The notes beneath the pieces were generated by a model. It saw only the letters and a list, made by a program, of their open reading frames with translations, did not search any database and was not told the DNA's origin. Both the position numbers and the translations under genes were made by a program. A stretch of DNA of 64,000 nucleotides from Vagococcus allomyrinae (GTDB lineage Bacteria > Bacillota > Bacilli > Lactobacillales > Vagococcaceae): contig NZ_JAEEGA010000001.1 of the NCBI RefSeq assembly GCF_017829975.1, positions 1 to 64,000 of the forward strand, written 5' to 3'. Shown here in pieces: positions 43,695 through 53,078 of the stretch (positions are counted from its first letter, which is position 1; each line of letters starts with the position of its first letter).

Positions 43695-45068
43695 ATGCAA
43701 GGGTTAATGAATTGGTTGGAGCGACATATTATTCCAATCGCGTCAAAAATAGGAAATGAGAAACATTTAGTTGCTTTAAGAGATGGTTTTATTGGGACGA
43801 TGCCAGCCACGATGGCAGGCTCGATTGCCGTGCTATTGAATGCGTTTTTACGGGATTTTCCTACGAACTGGGGATGGACAGGTTTTGTTGAAAACATGGC
43901 GCCAGTCATCAGTGTTAATGGGTATATTTGGGCGGGGAGTCTCGCGATTGTAGCAGTTATTTTCTCTATTAGCTTAGGCTATAACTTGGCAAAAGCTTAC
44001 AACGTTGCCCCTCTTTCTGGAGCGGTTGTGTCGATTGCGGCCTTTATCATGGGCTTAACTCAAAGTGCCACCACTAATTTAACACTGTCAGAAAAATTAC
44101 CAGCTAATGTCATTGGGTTAATTGAGGAAGCTGGTGGTAGCGTGACTGATGGGACCACGATTGTGGCCAAAGCCTGGGGATTCTTTAATTTCGATGCTCA
44201 TATGGGTGGTTCAGGTCTGTTTACAGCGATTATTTTTGGCTTTGTTTCAGTGATTATTTTTTCTAAGTTAATGCAGGCTAATTTGATTATTAAAATGCCT
44301 GACTCAGTGCCACCGGCAGTTTCCAAGGCCTTTGCGGCGATTATTCCTGCCTGCGTGGCTTTGTATACTTGTGGCATTATCAACTTTGCTTTTTCAAAGG
44401 CGACTGGCTTGCCGATGATTGATTGGATTACTACCACCATACAACAGCCTTTATTACACCTTTCTCAAGGGTTTGGTTCTGTCCTATTAATCGTGTTTTT
44501 GATTCATTTATTGTGGTTCTTTGGCATTCATGGGGATAATGTCATGGCGCCAGTTTTATCAACCATTTGGGGAAATGCCATGAACCAAAATATGAACGCC
44601 TTTCAAAAAGGATTGGAAATTCCTTATAAATGGGTATCTGGCACCTTTCAAGCTTTTGTTTGGCCAGGAGGCTCTGGGGCGACCTTGATGTTAGTTTGTG
44701 CTATTTTAGCTTTTTCTAAGCGAGCGGATTCACTGACTGTTGCTAAACTGAGTTTGGCACCAGGGTTGTTTAACATTAATGAGCCTGTGATGTTTGGCAT
44801 GCCAATTGTGTTAAACCCGCTCTATATGATTCCTGTGATACTGGTTCCTTGTGTGACAGCAGGTATTACTTATTTCGCGACAATGACTGATTTGGTGAGG
44901 CCTGTCGTGGTGAGCGTTATCTGGGTAATGCCACCGATTATCAATGGCTTTTTAGCGACAGGTGGCGATTGGCATTCAATTATCTTGTCGATTGTTAATT
45001 TGTTAGTAGGCTTTCTAATTTGGACTCCCTTTGTTTTTGCTGCTAATAAGGTTGAATTAGAGGGATAG
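43695..45068 (+). CDS. PTS sugar transporter EIIC, cellobiose family
   Basis: This 457-residue permease is related to the EIIC at 41362. Landmarks are LRDGFIGTMPATMAGSIAVL, IKMPDSVPPAVSKAFAAIIP, the His of LLWFFGIHGDNVMAPV and LAPGLFNINEPVMFGMPIV. About ten hydrophobic segments are visible. No EIIA or EIIB follows. A frame opens at 43689, but GGAGG is spaced better for the ATG at 43695. It is divergent from the RpiR gene. Confidence 0.92.
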   Translation: MQGLMNWLERHIIPIASKIGNEKHLVALRDGFIGTMPATMAGSIAVLLNAFLRDFPTNWGWTGFVENMAPVISVNGYIWAGSLAIVAVIFSISLGYNLAKAYNVAPLSGAVVSIAAFIMGLTQSATTNLTLSEKLPANVIGLIEEAGGSVTDGTTIVAKAWGFFNFDAHMGGSGLFTAIIFGFVSVIIFSKLMQANLIIKMPDSVPPAVSKAFAAIIPACVALYTCGIINFAFSKATGLPMIDWITTTIQQPLLHLSQGFGSVLLIVFLIHLLWFFGIHGDNVMAPVLSTIWGNAMNQNMNAFQKGLEIPYKWVSGTFQAFVWPGGSGATLMLVCAILAFSKRADSLTVAKLSLAPGLFNINEPVMFGMPIVLNPLYMIPVILVPCVTAGITYFATMTDLVRPVVVSVIWVMPPIINGFLATGGDWHSIILSIVNLLVGFLIWTPFVFAANKVELEG

Positions 45069-45133
45069 TGAGTCATTATTTCTAATTAAATCAAAAAAAA
45101 CACTAATAATCATCCTTTTATTGATTTTTGTCA

Positions 45134-45162
45134 TTGACAAGTGGGGAAATATTGCATACAAT
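45134..45162 (+). promoter_or_regulatory. Promoter of the T-box leader and aroF
   Basis: TTGACA (45134-45139), a 17-base spacer and TACAAT (45157-45162) lie about 60 bases before the T-box stem I. Confidence 0.75.
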
Positions 45163-45214
45163 TACATCTAATAAACAATAAAAGTCTTGATAAGAACTAG
45201 TAAGATAATTCTGT

Positions 45215-45447
45215 TAAACAGAAAGTAGCCGGTAGCTGAGAGGCGCATCAACAGACCTATCTGAATTCCTCTTTGAACTTCGCACCGAATTAAGTAGGCT
45301 GCGACGGGTACAGTGCTGCCGTTATCATGCCAAGGTATCAACAGGTACCTATTAAGGTAGTTAATGGAAGTTAACTATAAACTAAGGTGGTAACACGGAT
45401 CATACGGTCTCGTCCTTTTCAGCAATGAAAAGAGCGAGGCTTTTTTA
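45215..45447 (+). promoter_or_regulatory. T-box riboswitch leader controlling DAHP synthase
   Basis: The conserved T-box sequence AAGGTGGTAACACGG lies at 45384-45398. A terminator (CTCGTCCTTTTC pairing with GAAAAGAGCGAG, then TTTTTT) lies at 45409-45446. Stem I is plausible as CGGT/ACCG below and AGAGG/CCTCT above a specifier loop with GAACTTCG. On that reading the specifier is TTC (Phe) at 45279-45281, which fits an aromatic-pathway gene. The fold was made by eye, so Tyr remains possible. Uncharged tRNA should favour the antiterminator and switch on aroF. Confidence 0.88.
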
Positions 45448-45537
45448 GTTGTTTTAGAGATAGAATAGCTGATGATATGAGGTTCAAGAAAATCAAGCGA
45501 TTGTTTACAGATGAAAAAATGAAGGGAAGTTAGGCAG

Positions 45538-46566
45538 ATGAGTTTTAAACAATTAAGCAAGCCAATCGATTATGAAGGAATCAATTCGCTTTCAAAATTA
45601 ACCCCAGAGCAAGTTGCTAAAAAAGCGGCTCGTGACGAAGAATTAAAAGGAATTATCGAAGGGAAGGATCAACGGATTTTATTAGTGATCGGTCCGTGTT
45701 CTGCCCATGAAGAGGAAGCCGTGATGGAGTATGTGCATCGGTTAGCCAAGCTTCAGGAAAAAGTGGCGGATAAAGTATTTATGGTTCCGCGGGTGTATAC
45801 GAATAAACCGAGAACCAATGGTGATGGCTACAAAGGCTTATTGCATCAACAACATCCAGAAGGCGAAAGCAATTTAATTAAAGGGATTACCGCTGTTCGC
45901 AGCCTTCATAATCGAGTGATCAGTGAGACCGGTCTGACAACGGCCGACGAAATGCTATACCCGGAAAATTTGGAGTTTGTTAATGACCTAGTCAGTTATA
46001 TCGCAGTGGGAGCGCGCTCTGTTGAAGACCAACAACACCGGTTTGTCGCCAGTGGCATCGATCAACCTACAGGAATGAAAAACCCGACGAGCGGTAATTT
46101 GAAAGTATTGTTTAACTCTTTGTATGCGGCCCAACAAAAACAGGAATTTATTTTTAATGGAACAGAAGTCGAATCAAGTTCAAATCCTTTAGCACATGTG
46201 GTTCTCCGTGGTGGCTTAAATGAGTGCGGTGAGATCATCCCGAATTATCATTATGAAGATTTGTTAAAAGTTGTCAATTTTTACAAAGAGGGTAACTTTA
46301 ACAACCCATTTATTATGGTGGATACCAATCATGATAACTCAGGTAAGCAGCATCAGGAACAAGTCCGTATTGTCAAAGAAACGTTGGAAAATCGTCGTTG
46401 GAACGCAGATATGAAGAACTGGGTCCGCGGTTTCATGATTGAAAGTTTTCTTGAAGGTGGTCGTCAGGAAGCCGATGGTCAAGTGTTTGGCCAATCGATT
46501 ACGGACCCTTGTTTAAGCTGGGAAGATACTGAAGCTTTAGTGATGTATATTGCAGAAAACGCCTAG
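45538..46566 (+). CDS. aroF: 3-deoxy-7-phosphoheptulonate (DAHP) synthase, class I
   Basis: This 342-residue enzyme condenses phosphoenolpyruvate and erythrose 4-phosphate, the first step of aromatic amino acid synthesis. It is of the E. coli AroF/G/H type: IGPCSAHEEEAV, VPRVYTNKPRTNGDGYKG, the metal and substrate motif VDTNHDNSGKQHQEQ, and IESFLEGGRQ followed by GQSITDPCLSWEDTE. Bacterial class I enzymes of this type are usually inhibited by Phe or Tyr. It lies alone behind the T-box, so it is controlled by charged tRNA. Confidence 0.95.
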   Translation: MSFKQLSKPIDYEGINSLSKLTPEQVAKKAARDEELKGIIEGKDQRILLVIGPCSAHEEEAVMEYVHRLAKLQEKVADKVFMVPRVYTNKPRTNGDGYKGLLHQQHPEGESNLIKGITAVRSLHNRVISETGLTTADEMLYPENLEFVNDLVSYIAVGARSVEDQQHRFVASGIDQPTGMKNPTSGNLKVLFNSLYAAQQKQEFIFNGTEVESSSNPLAHVVLRGGLNECGEIIPNYHYEDLLKVVNFYKEGNFNNPFIMVDTNHDNSGKQHQEQVRIVKETLENRRWNADMKNWVRGFMIESFLEGGRQEADGQVFGQSITDPCLSWEDTEALVMYIAENA

Positions 46567-46607
46567 TGCGTGCTTTGATTTATGCTACATCCGTAATAGT
46601 AAAAAGT

Positions 46608-46657
46608 TAGCAATAAGCCCTGAAAGGTTTTTACTTTCAGGGCTTGTTGCTTATTTT
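46608..46657. terminator. Bidirectional terminator between aroF and the first Mga-like gene
   Basis: AGCAATAAGCCCTGAAAG pairs with CTTTCAGGGCTTGTTGCT and is followed by TATTTTATT. It overlaps the last codons of the facing gene. Confidence 0.88.
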
Positions 46658-48093
46658 ATTGAAGCAATTTTACTCATGGCGTTAAAATAGTACTGTTGGA
46701 GTGAAGCGATCTCTGTGGAAGAGATGTCAAAGGGCATACAGAAATTGTCAATTTCAATGTCGATGTTGTTAATTTCGGTAATAAGTAAGTCATAGTCTCG
46801 GTTGATCTCTTCACGAAGATCTTCAAAGGTGCTTTCAAGAAAAGTGATATCAAATTGATGTTCAAAAGTTGCGGTCAGAATGTTCAAGTTATTGATGGTG
46901 GTCAAATTATGATATTGACCGTATAAAGCTACTTTTAGTTTAGGTTGTTTGGTTCGAGCGATGGTAAAAAAGTCAGGGCTTGAACTAAAAACATAATAAA
47001 GGAGAGCGGTGGTATCAATTTGCAGTTCTTCTGAAAAAGATTCGACAATATTAGAGACAACCAGATAGACGTACGGAATAATAAGTTTGACATGGTTAAG
47101 TAAGAGATCCGTTTTATTGCCAATAATTGGGATGTGATAGGCCTCTTGTAAAGAGATATAATGTAGTCGGAAGAGTGCCGCATCCTTTGAATTAAATGAA
47201 AAGTTTAATTCTTTTTCGATGGAAGTCAGTAGGTTGGTGTAGCTACTAATTTTTTGGTTAAGTGCTGGTGATTGGGCAGCCTTCTCATAAAGTTCGTCAA
47301 TAGAAAAACAAATATACTGGTCATCGCCTGGGTGAAAGATATCAGAATAGAAATCATAAACATCGTTTATTTCCGCGAGTGTTGAAAGCTCTTGGTTAAA
47401 CTCACTAATAGCAGGCGGTTGCGGGGCGTCAATCTGACGTAAATACCTGTTTGTCTGGTCTAGTTTAAGGCGCCGAATCCTAATAGCCATGTATAGAATG
47501 AGTAAATTTCGATTAATCGGCGTAATTGTAGCACCTCGTTTATGAAAAAGTCGTGTGATAGCGTGGTGAATAGACTCAATCAGGTCTTTGTCAAGTGGCA
47601 TATTCTTGTCGTATTTTTTTAAGAGATAGCTCTTAATAAAAACAGTGATCGCCTGTTCGTCTCCGACTAACTTTATGGAATTAGGGCTGATCTGAAAATG
47701 GTAGTGGTCGACGGCTTTATTGATTTTTTTTATGGCTTTGGTGACAATGCTTGTATCAGAATGTAAGGCAACGGCCAAATCATCAATTGTCTTATATGAT
47801 TGAAAAAATGTAGCTTCCAGAACAGTGAATTCGATGCTATTTGAAAGTAATGTCGTATAGATAAAATTTAACGAATAATTGGTTGGAACAGTTAAACGGA
47901 TGCCTGATTTTTTTGATGACTCAATGGTAATCGGCGTTAGAATCGTGTTTAGATATTTTATGTCTTCTCTCAGTGTTCGCTCGGTAAATTTTGTGACAGC
48001 GCTCAGTTGTTCCAAGGTTACCCATTCTCGATGGTAAAGATAGGTTATCATATCTAGCATTCTTAAACCTTGTTTGCCTAGTAGTTGTTTCAT
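46651..48093 (-). CDS. Mga-like transcriptional regulator 1
   Basis: This 480-residue cytosolic regulator has an N-terminal winged helix (VTLEQLSAVTKFTERTLRED then IKYLNTIL), a second helix-turn-helix region near residues 90-120, and a long PRD-like and EIIB-like C-terminal portion as in Mga, AtxA and their relatives. Mga-type proteins control surface protein genes in streptococci. It belongs to the regulator block beside the WxL cluster. A GTG or ATG opens the frame at 48108, but GGAGG lies before the ATG at 48093. It is clearly distinct from the other two Mga-like genes. Confidence 0.82.
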   Translation of the reverse strand: MKQLLGKQGLRMLDMITYLYHREWVTLEQLSAVTKFTERTLREDIKYLNTILTPITIESSKKSGIRLTVPTNYSLNFIYTTLLSNSIEFTVLEATFFQSYKTIDDLAVALHSDTSIVTKAIKKINKAVDHYHFQISPNSIKLVGDEQAITVFIKSYLLKKYDKNMPLDKDLIESIHHAITRLFHKRGATITPINRNLLILYMAIRIRRLKLDQTNRYLRQIDAPQPPAISEFNQELSTLAEINDVYDFYSDIFHPGDDQYICFSIDELYEKAAQSPALNQKISSYTNLLTSIEKELNFSFNSKDAALFRLHYISLQEAYHIPIIGNKTDLLLNHVKLIIPYVYLVVSNIVESFSEELQIDTTALLYYVFSSSPDFFTIARTKQPKLKVALYGQYHNLTTINNLNILTATFEHQFDITFLESTFEDLREEINRDYDLLITEINNIDIEIDNFCMPFDISSTEIASLQQYYFNAMSKIASIK

Positions 48094-48461
48094 GAGAAAT
48101 GCCTCCATTATTTTCGTTTTTTAGTAGTTGAATCGTTGTTAATGAACAGGTTAGTAACATTGCTGGGATAAAAGCTAAACCTGATTCAGATAAAGCGAGC
48201 AACTCTCATTTCTGATTATTTGATAAATGAAAGTCGCTTAGGAGTGTACTGATATGCTTTATTATACAGGAAATCCCATTATTAGGTTTCAAAAAAGAAT
48301 GACATTTCCTCTGATTTTTAGTAGGTAGGCGTTAATGAACGAAGGATTTGTTCAGAAAGTTGATGATAATGCATAAAAAGTTGACTTACAGTTTATCTCT
48401 ATTATTTGATTTATATTTCTGACTAAACCGAAACGAATTTTCGAAAAAAAGTCAGATATGG

Positions 48462-48509
48462 TAAAGGACTATAGTAAAATTCAAAGCTGAATTTTGCTAT
48501 AGTCCTTTA
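48462..48509. repeat. Long near-perfect hairpin
   Basis: TAAAGGACTATAGTAAAATT and CA are mirrored by TGAATTTTGCTATAGTCCTTTA around a four-base loop: about 22 pairs with one mismatch. There is no proper T-run. It lies 50 bases beyond the stop of the second Mga-like gene and could end or process that transcript. Confidence 0.7.
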
Positions 48510-48560
48510 GATGTGGAAGAAAGAAGGCGTGTTGATAATGATGCTTGTTTTATGTTCAAA

Positions 48561-50090
48561 TCATGCCAACTTAAATTGTTTCCCATCCAAGTTCACTTGA
48601 CGGACGAGTTTTCTGTGCGTCTGCTGAACGATCATCGTCAGTAATTTTTCCCAAGAAGCGATGGAATGAATGTCTGAGAAAAAGAAAACTGGCGTTTTAT
48701 TACCATAGGAGATAAAACGATCGGTAATCAATAAATCTACTTTGCTGTAGTCATCAACAAAATTAATATGGCTAGTGGAGAAATAATTGAGAATTTGTTT
48801 TTGAATCGAATATTCACCAATTAAGTAGCTAAAGGTATCAATCATAATGTTGTAAGTAGGTTGTTGATAAGAATAAACCAAACTGTATAAGACTTTTGTC
48901 ACCAGTTGGACATAATCTTCTTTCGTTTCTTCTTTCCAACTAGGGTACACTTGGCTAGATGCAGTCACAAGGGCTCTAATTCTTGTTTCTAAAGGAGCTG
49001 GCACATGAGGACCAAATCCGATGAGTTCTAAGTGAATCGATTGCTTAACTCGAGATTTAAAATCAATTCCGAAAATATCCATATAAGCACCGTACAAGCT
49101 GATCAAGTAAATCAACTCAAAGTATTGTTCGTCGTAGCGAGCTAAAACATCGGAAAAAATCTGATTGATAATCTCATTGGTTAACTGAACCGCGTGGTCA
49201 ACGATGATATTTCCTTTTAAACGGTAGAGAGCTTCTCCAATTCGCACTCGTTGATCATAAGTATCGATGTTTGGAATTAAGGATCGGATAAAGAGGTTGT
49301 AAAACTGAACTGCATCATCTTTGGTGGTTTCGAGCGAACCTGTTTGGTCGAAAACATTATTTTCAACAATGATCAGATTGTAAATATCTTTGATATCCTT
49401 CCGCTTCACAATGATTGCATCAAGGTAGTTTTTTCGTTGTTCATAGGTCTCAATAAATGAATGAAAGACATCTAAATGAACTGAAGGAATTTTGTCAATA
49501 TGGTCAAAATGAAAACGGTCATTGAGAGCAGCCGATTGTTTCTGAGGATTGTTCCGAGGATGCTGCTCTAAATTGCGAATTAAATCGCGAATTTGGCAAG
49601 TAAAAAAGATTCGATGGGTCTCTGGTCCAGTAATGGAAATAATAAAGTTTTCACTGACAATTTTCAGTTTAAACGGAGCTAAGTAGTCGTTAATTTTTTT
49701 GATTCTTGAATAACAATAGCTTTGAGAAATATTGATTTGTGCGCAAAGACTTAGCATATTGACATGGTTTTCGAAAATAATGGCTCTAAAAATTTGATAT
49801 TCAATCGACTTTACCAAATAGCTATAGTAAAGTTTATTAGTGGTTATCGCTTGCGAGATATCATCTTCTTTTTCTAAAAAGAAAAACTGATTTTTTTCTT
49901 TAATAAGAATTTGCCCATCAAATAATTGTTGCAAGTCATCTTTCAAGGTGACGAGCATTCGACTCGTAGTTGTGGGAGGTGTTTGCAACAACGCTTCTAG
50001 TTCTTTTGCGATCACTTTGTCGTTAGCAAAAAAGATAGAGAGCAGTTTCAATTTAGTGATTTCATTTTTCTTTAAAAAACTTAGCAACAT
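48561..50090 (-). CDS. Mga-like transcriptional regulator 2
   Basis: This 509-residue regulator starts MLLSFLKKNEITKLKLLSIF and has a winged helix (AKELEALLQTPPTTTSRML), then a second helix-turn-helix (CAQINISQSYCYSRIKKIND) and a long helical sensor part, typical of the Mga/M-trans family. It is the same length as the neighbour at 50615 and closely similar throughout, so the two are tandem paralogues. A TTG frame opens at 50114, but AGAAGGAATTAGCT before the ATG at 50090 and the paralogue start fix the beginning. It is a likely controller of the surface cluster. Confidence 0.85.
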   Translation of the reverse strand: MLLSFLKKNEITKLKLLSIFFANDKVIAKELEALLQTPPTTTSRMLVTLKDDLQQLFDGQILIKEKNQFFFLEKEDDISQAITTNKLYYSYLVKSIEYQIFRAIIFENHVNMLSLCAQINISQSYCYSRIKKINDYLAPFKLKIVSENFIISITGPETHRIFFTCQIRDLIRNLEQHPRNNPQKQSAALNDRFHFDHIDKIPSVHLDVFHSFIETYEQRKNYLDAIIVKRKDIKDIYNLIIVENNVFDQTGSLETTKDDAVQFYNLFIRSLIPNIDTYDQRVRIGEALYRLKGNIIVDHAVQLTNEIINQIFSDVLARYDEQYFELIYLISLYGAYMDIFGIDFKSRVKQSIHLELIGFGPHVPAPLETRIRALVTASSQVYPSWKEETKEDYVQLVTKVLYSLVYSYQQPTYNIMIDTFSYLIGEYSIQKQILNYFSTSHINFVDDYSKVDLLITDRFISYGNKTPVFFFSDIHSIASWEKLLTMIVQQTHRKLVRQVNLDGKQFKLA

Positions 50091-50572
50091 AGCTAATTCC
50101 TTCTTTCTCAACAAAAGTGTTATTTAACTATTACCACCATTGTGAATAAACAAGTAATTGTTTTGACTTTGGTGAGTCAGTAAGAGTTGACTTTGGAGTT
50201 ATTGTATCAGGTAATTATCTCATCCGTTATTCCTTTTTGGTTAAATAACCCCAAAAGTGAGGCTGTTCATTCGAGGAGGTATTTTCGAAATTAAGGAAGT
50301 TGAGATGTTCAATTACCTAAAAAAGTATGGTGATTAATAGTTGTATGTTGGCGGTTTAATCTATGTGAAATAAGAGCTGTAATTTCTTTTTATTTATTGT
50401 TTTAGTAAATTTATGGGGAGGAATTATTGAACGATCTTAGGCTTGTTTATTCATTAAGAAATAGAACTTTTGAAGGAAGAATGAAAATACATGAAGTTTT
50501 TCTTTTTTGATGGAAGAGTCCCAAGATAGGAGAGGCATCACTAAAGATACTTGTTTCTATTTGAACAAAACG

Positions 50573-50617
50573 GAAAAACCAACAGAAATCCATTCACGGA
50601 TTTCTGTTGGTTTTTTA
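50573..50617. terminator. Bidirectional terminator after the third Mga-like gene
   Basis: AAAACCAACAGAAATCC pairs perfectly with GGATTTCTGTTGGTTTT; T-runs occur in both directions. The rest of the gap 50091-50572 is AT-rich, with only a 27-codon frame (TTG 50427) behind GGGGAGG that matches nothing known. Confidence 0.9.
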
Positions 50618-52144
50618 CGTTAAATTAAAAAGTTTGGCACTGTCACTTAATTCGTTAAGATTTTTCCGGTGAGTTTGGCGCACGATAGTTGTCAGTAAGT
50701 TTTCCCAAGAGGTTGTACAGTGGATATCGTAAAGGAAAAAGACAGGCGTCTGATTGCCGTATGAAACAGACCGATCAGTAATCAACAAATCAACCTGACT
50801 GTAATCTTCGACAAAGTTAATATGGTTAGTTGAAAAGTAAGACATAATTTGTTTTTGAATGGAGTATTCTCCTAATAAAAAGCAAAAAGTATCAATCATG
50901 ATATTGTAGGTTGGTTGTTGGTAAGAATAAACCATGCTGTAAAGGACTTTAGAAATAATTTTGATGTAGTCTTGTTGAGTTTTCCTCTTCCAGTTTGGAT
51001 AGACTTGGCTAGACTGAGTGACTAATTTGGTAATCTCAATTTCCAGTGGAGCTGGTTGATGTTGAACAAAATCGAGAATATGCTCTTTAATGGGTTGCTT
51101 TACTCGTGATTTAAAATCAATTCCAAGAATATCAATATAAGAGGTATAAAGAGAAACTAAATAGATCATTTCATAGTAATGTTCATCTTCATGGGAAATC
51201 ACTTCTGAAAAAATCGTGTCGACTATTTTATTAACAGTTGCCACTGCATTATCAACAATCACATTATTTGTAAGCCCAACAAAGTTTTTACCAATGGCTA
51301 CTCGTTGTTCGTAAGAATCGATGTTAGGAATAATAGAACGCATAAACAAGTTATAATACAAAACGGCATCGTCGTTAGTAGTTGCCGAATCATAATTGTT
51401 GGCAAAAAAATCATTTTCAGCAATGACTAGCTGATAGATTGCTTGAATGTCATCGCGGTTGATTTGAATAGTATCCAGATATGTTTTTCGTTGCTCATAG
51501 GTTTCCATAAAAGAACTAAAGGTGTCCAAATGGGTAACAGGGATTCTGTTGACTTGTTCATAGGTCACATTGTCTTTAGTTAAAGCAATTTTCTTTTCGT
51601 GATTATCCCAAGGTTGATTCTCCATATTGTGAATCATGTCATGAATTAGAAAAATGAAAAAGATAATATGTGTCTCAGGGCCTTGGATTGAAATGTTAAA
51701 GGCCTCGCTTACGATTTTTAGTTGAAATGTTTTCAAATAAGAATTAATTTTTTTGATTTTTGAATAACAATAACTTTGAGAAATATTGATATCTGAACAA
51801 AGTGTTAAGATGTGAATATTATTTGTAAAGATGACATGTTTGAAGATCTGATAGTCAAGGGATTCAACTAAATAGTGGTAGTAAAGCTTGTTGGCCGCTT
51901 CAGTTCGAGAAATATCAGAAATTTTAGCTAAGTAAAAATACTGATTTTTTTCATTAATTTCTATGTGATTATCAAAAACAGTCAGTAGATCTTCTTTTAG
52001 AGTTGTGATCATTCGGCTGGTGGTTGTGGGAGGAGTCTGTAATAATTCCTCTAACTCTCTTCCGCTAATCTTTTCATTAACGAACAGGATTGAAAGTAGT
52101 TTTAGTTTAGTAATTTCATTTTTTTTCAAAAAGCTTAATAGCAT
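50615..52144 (-). CDS. Mga-like transcriptional regulator 3
   Basis: This 509-residue close paralogue of the gene at 48561 shares MLLSFLKKNEITKLKLLSI at the N-terminus, LLQTPPTTTSRM in the first winged helix, INISQSYCYSKIKKINSYL in the second, and YSYQQPTYNIMIDTF near the C-terminus. The DNA-binding parts are better conserved than the middle, so the pair may bind the same sites but sense different signals. It lies beside the WxL operon on the opposite strand, the usual place for such regulators. Confidence 0.85.
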   Translation of the reverse strand: MLLSFLKKNEITKLKLLSILFVNEKISGRELEELLQTPPTTTSRMITTLKEDLLTVFDNHIEINEKNQYFYLAKISDISRTEAANKLYYHYLVESLDYQIFKHVIFTNNIHILTLCSDINISQSYCYSKIKKINSYLKTFQLKIVSEAFNISIQGPETHIIFFIFLIHDMIHNMENQPWDNHEKKIALTKDNVTYEQVNRIPVTHLDTFSSFMETYEQRKTYLDTIQINRDDIQAIYQLVIAENDFFANNYDSATTNDDAVLYYNLFMRSIIPNIDSYEQRVAIGKNFVGLTNNVIVDNAVATVNKIVDTIFSEVISHEDEHYYEMIYLVSLYTSYIDILGIDFKSRVKQPIKEHILDFVQHQPAPLEIEITKLVTQSSQVYPNWKRKTQQDYIKIISKVLYSMVYSYQQPTYNIMIDTFCFLLGEYSIQKQIMSYFSTNHINFVEDYSQVDLLITDRSVSYGNQTPVFFLYDIHCTTSWENLLTTIVRQTHRKNLNELSDSAKLFNLT

Positions 52145-52452
52145 GGGATATTCCCCTTTCTACTTATATAATGGCTGTTAAATTAACTAAAAATGAGTGT
52201 TGAGGCAAGCTTATATTTTTTTATTTATTTTGGCAAGAAAAATGAATTGGCGAAGTTAAGTATCTTAACTGGCAGTTGCTCATTATTCAAATTTGGGTGA
52301 AATCCCCCATTTTAAATGTTGTTCATTTGGGAGAGACATTCCGAAAGAAAGTAAGCGGAGGTGTTCAGATAACCTATACTTGTTTATGGAGAGAGGCGCT
52401 AACAACATGGTACTCTGCTCTTTACAATAAGTTAAATAGAGGATGTGAGAGG

Positions 52453-53040
52453 ATGGCAAGTTACGGTTACATTAAAAAAACGAGCGAGATGACGAAAATA
52501 ATTGAACAAGTTAACACCATTTCTCAATATGAAGTAGCGAATATCTTCATTGATGACGATAATACTTCAGTTGAGTTTCAAGTTCTGTATGAAAGTTTAG
52601 AAAAAGGTGATTCACTTGTCATTACGAGTCTGTCAGTATTTGAACAGACCTTGCGACAACTTGAAGAACTGTTTCTTAAATTACATGAGTTAAACATTCG
52701 TTTGATCATTGTGAATGAAGGTATTGATACAAGTGAATCGAGCAGCTCGAATTATTTTCGAATCATGTTAGATCTTGTTCAGATGGAGAAGGTGGTTGCC
52801 AAACAATTAACATTGAAGCGTATGGCCAAAGCTAGGGAAAATGGGATTGTTGGTGGGCGACCGAGTTTGGCTCAAAAAGTGATTGATGAAATTATTTATT
52901 TGCGGAAGCAACATAAAAAGTCGATCCGCCAAATTGCCAGTGAGTGTGATGTGTCAGTCGGCTCTGTCTATAAGTATGTGACTCAAAACGAAGAATTAAA
53001 CACGATTGTGTCAGAAAAAGAAGAGTTTGGTGTTCGGTAA
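52453..53040 (+). CDS. Resolvase-fold DNA-binding protein lacking catalytic residues
   Basis: This 195-residue protein has the serine-recombinase fold and a Hin-type C-terminal helix-turn-helix (GGRPSLAQKVIDEII, then SIRQIASECDVSVGSVYKYV). Aligned to gamma-delta resolvase without gaps at the N-terminus, the nucleophile Ser10 is Thr, Arg8 is Lys, and the DRLGR arginines are replaced (LSVFEQT). Recombination activity is therefore unlikely and a regulator role is more plausible. It heads the WxL cluster. A frame opens at 52276, but the conserved fold starts at ATG 52453 with AGAGG upstream. Confidence 0.85.
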   Translation: MASYGYIKKTSEMTKIIEQVNTISQYEVANIFIDDDNTSVEFQVLYESLEKGDSLVITSLSVFEQTLRQLEELFLKLHELNIRLIIVNEGIDTSESSSSNYFRIMLDLVQMEKVVAKQLTLKRMAKARENGIVGGRPSLAQKVIDEIIYLRKQHKKSIRQIASECDVSVGSVYKYVTQNEELNTIVSEKEEFGVR

Positions 53041-53078
53041 GTAGTGGCTTATTTCAGAAGCCTCAGATTGTTAGATTG

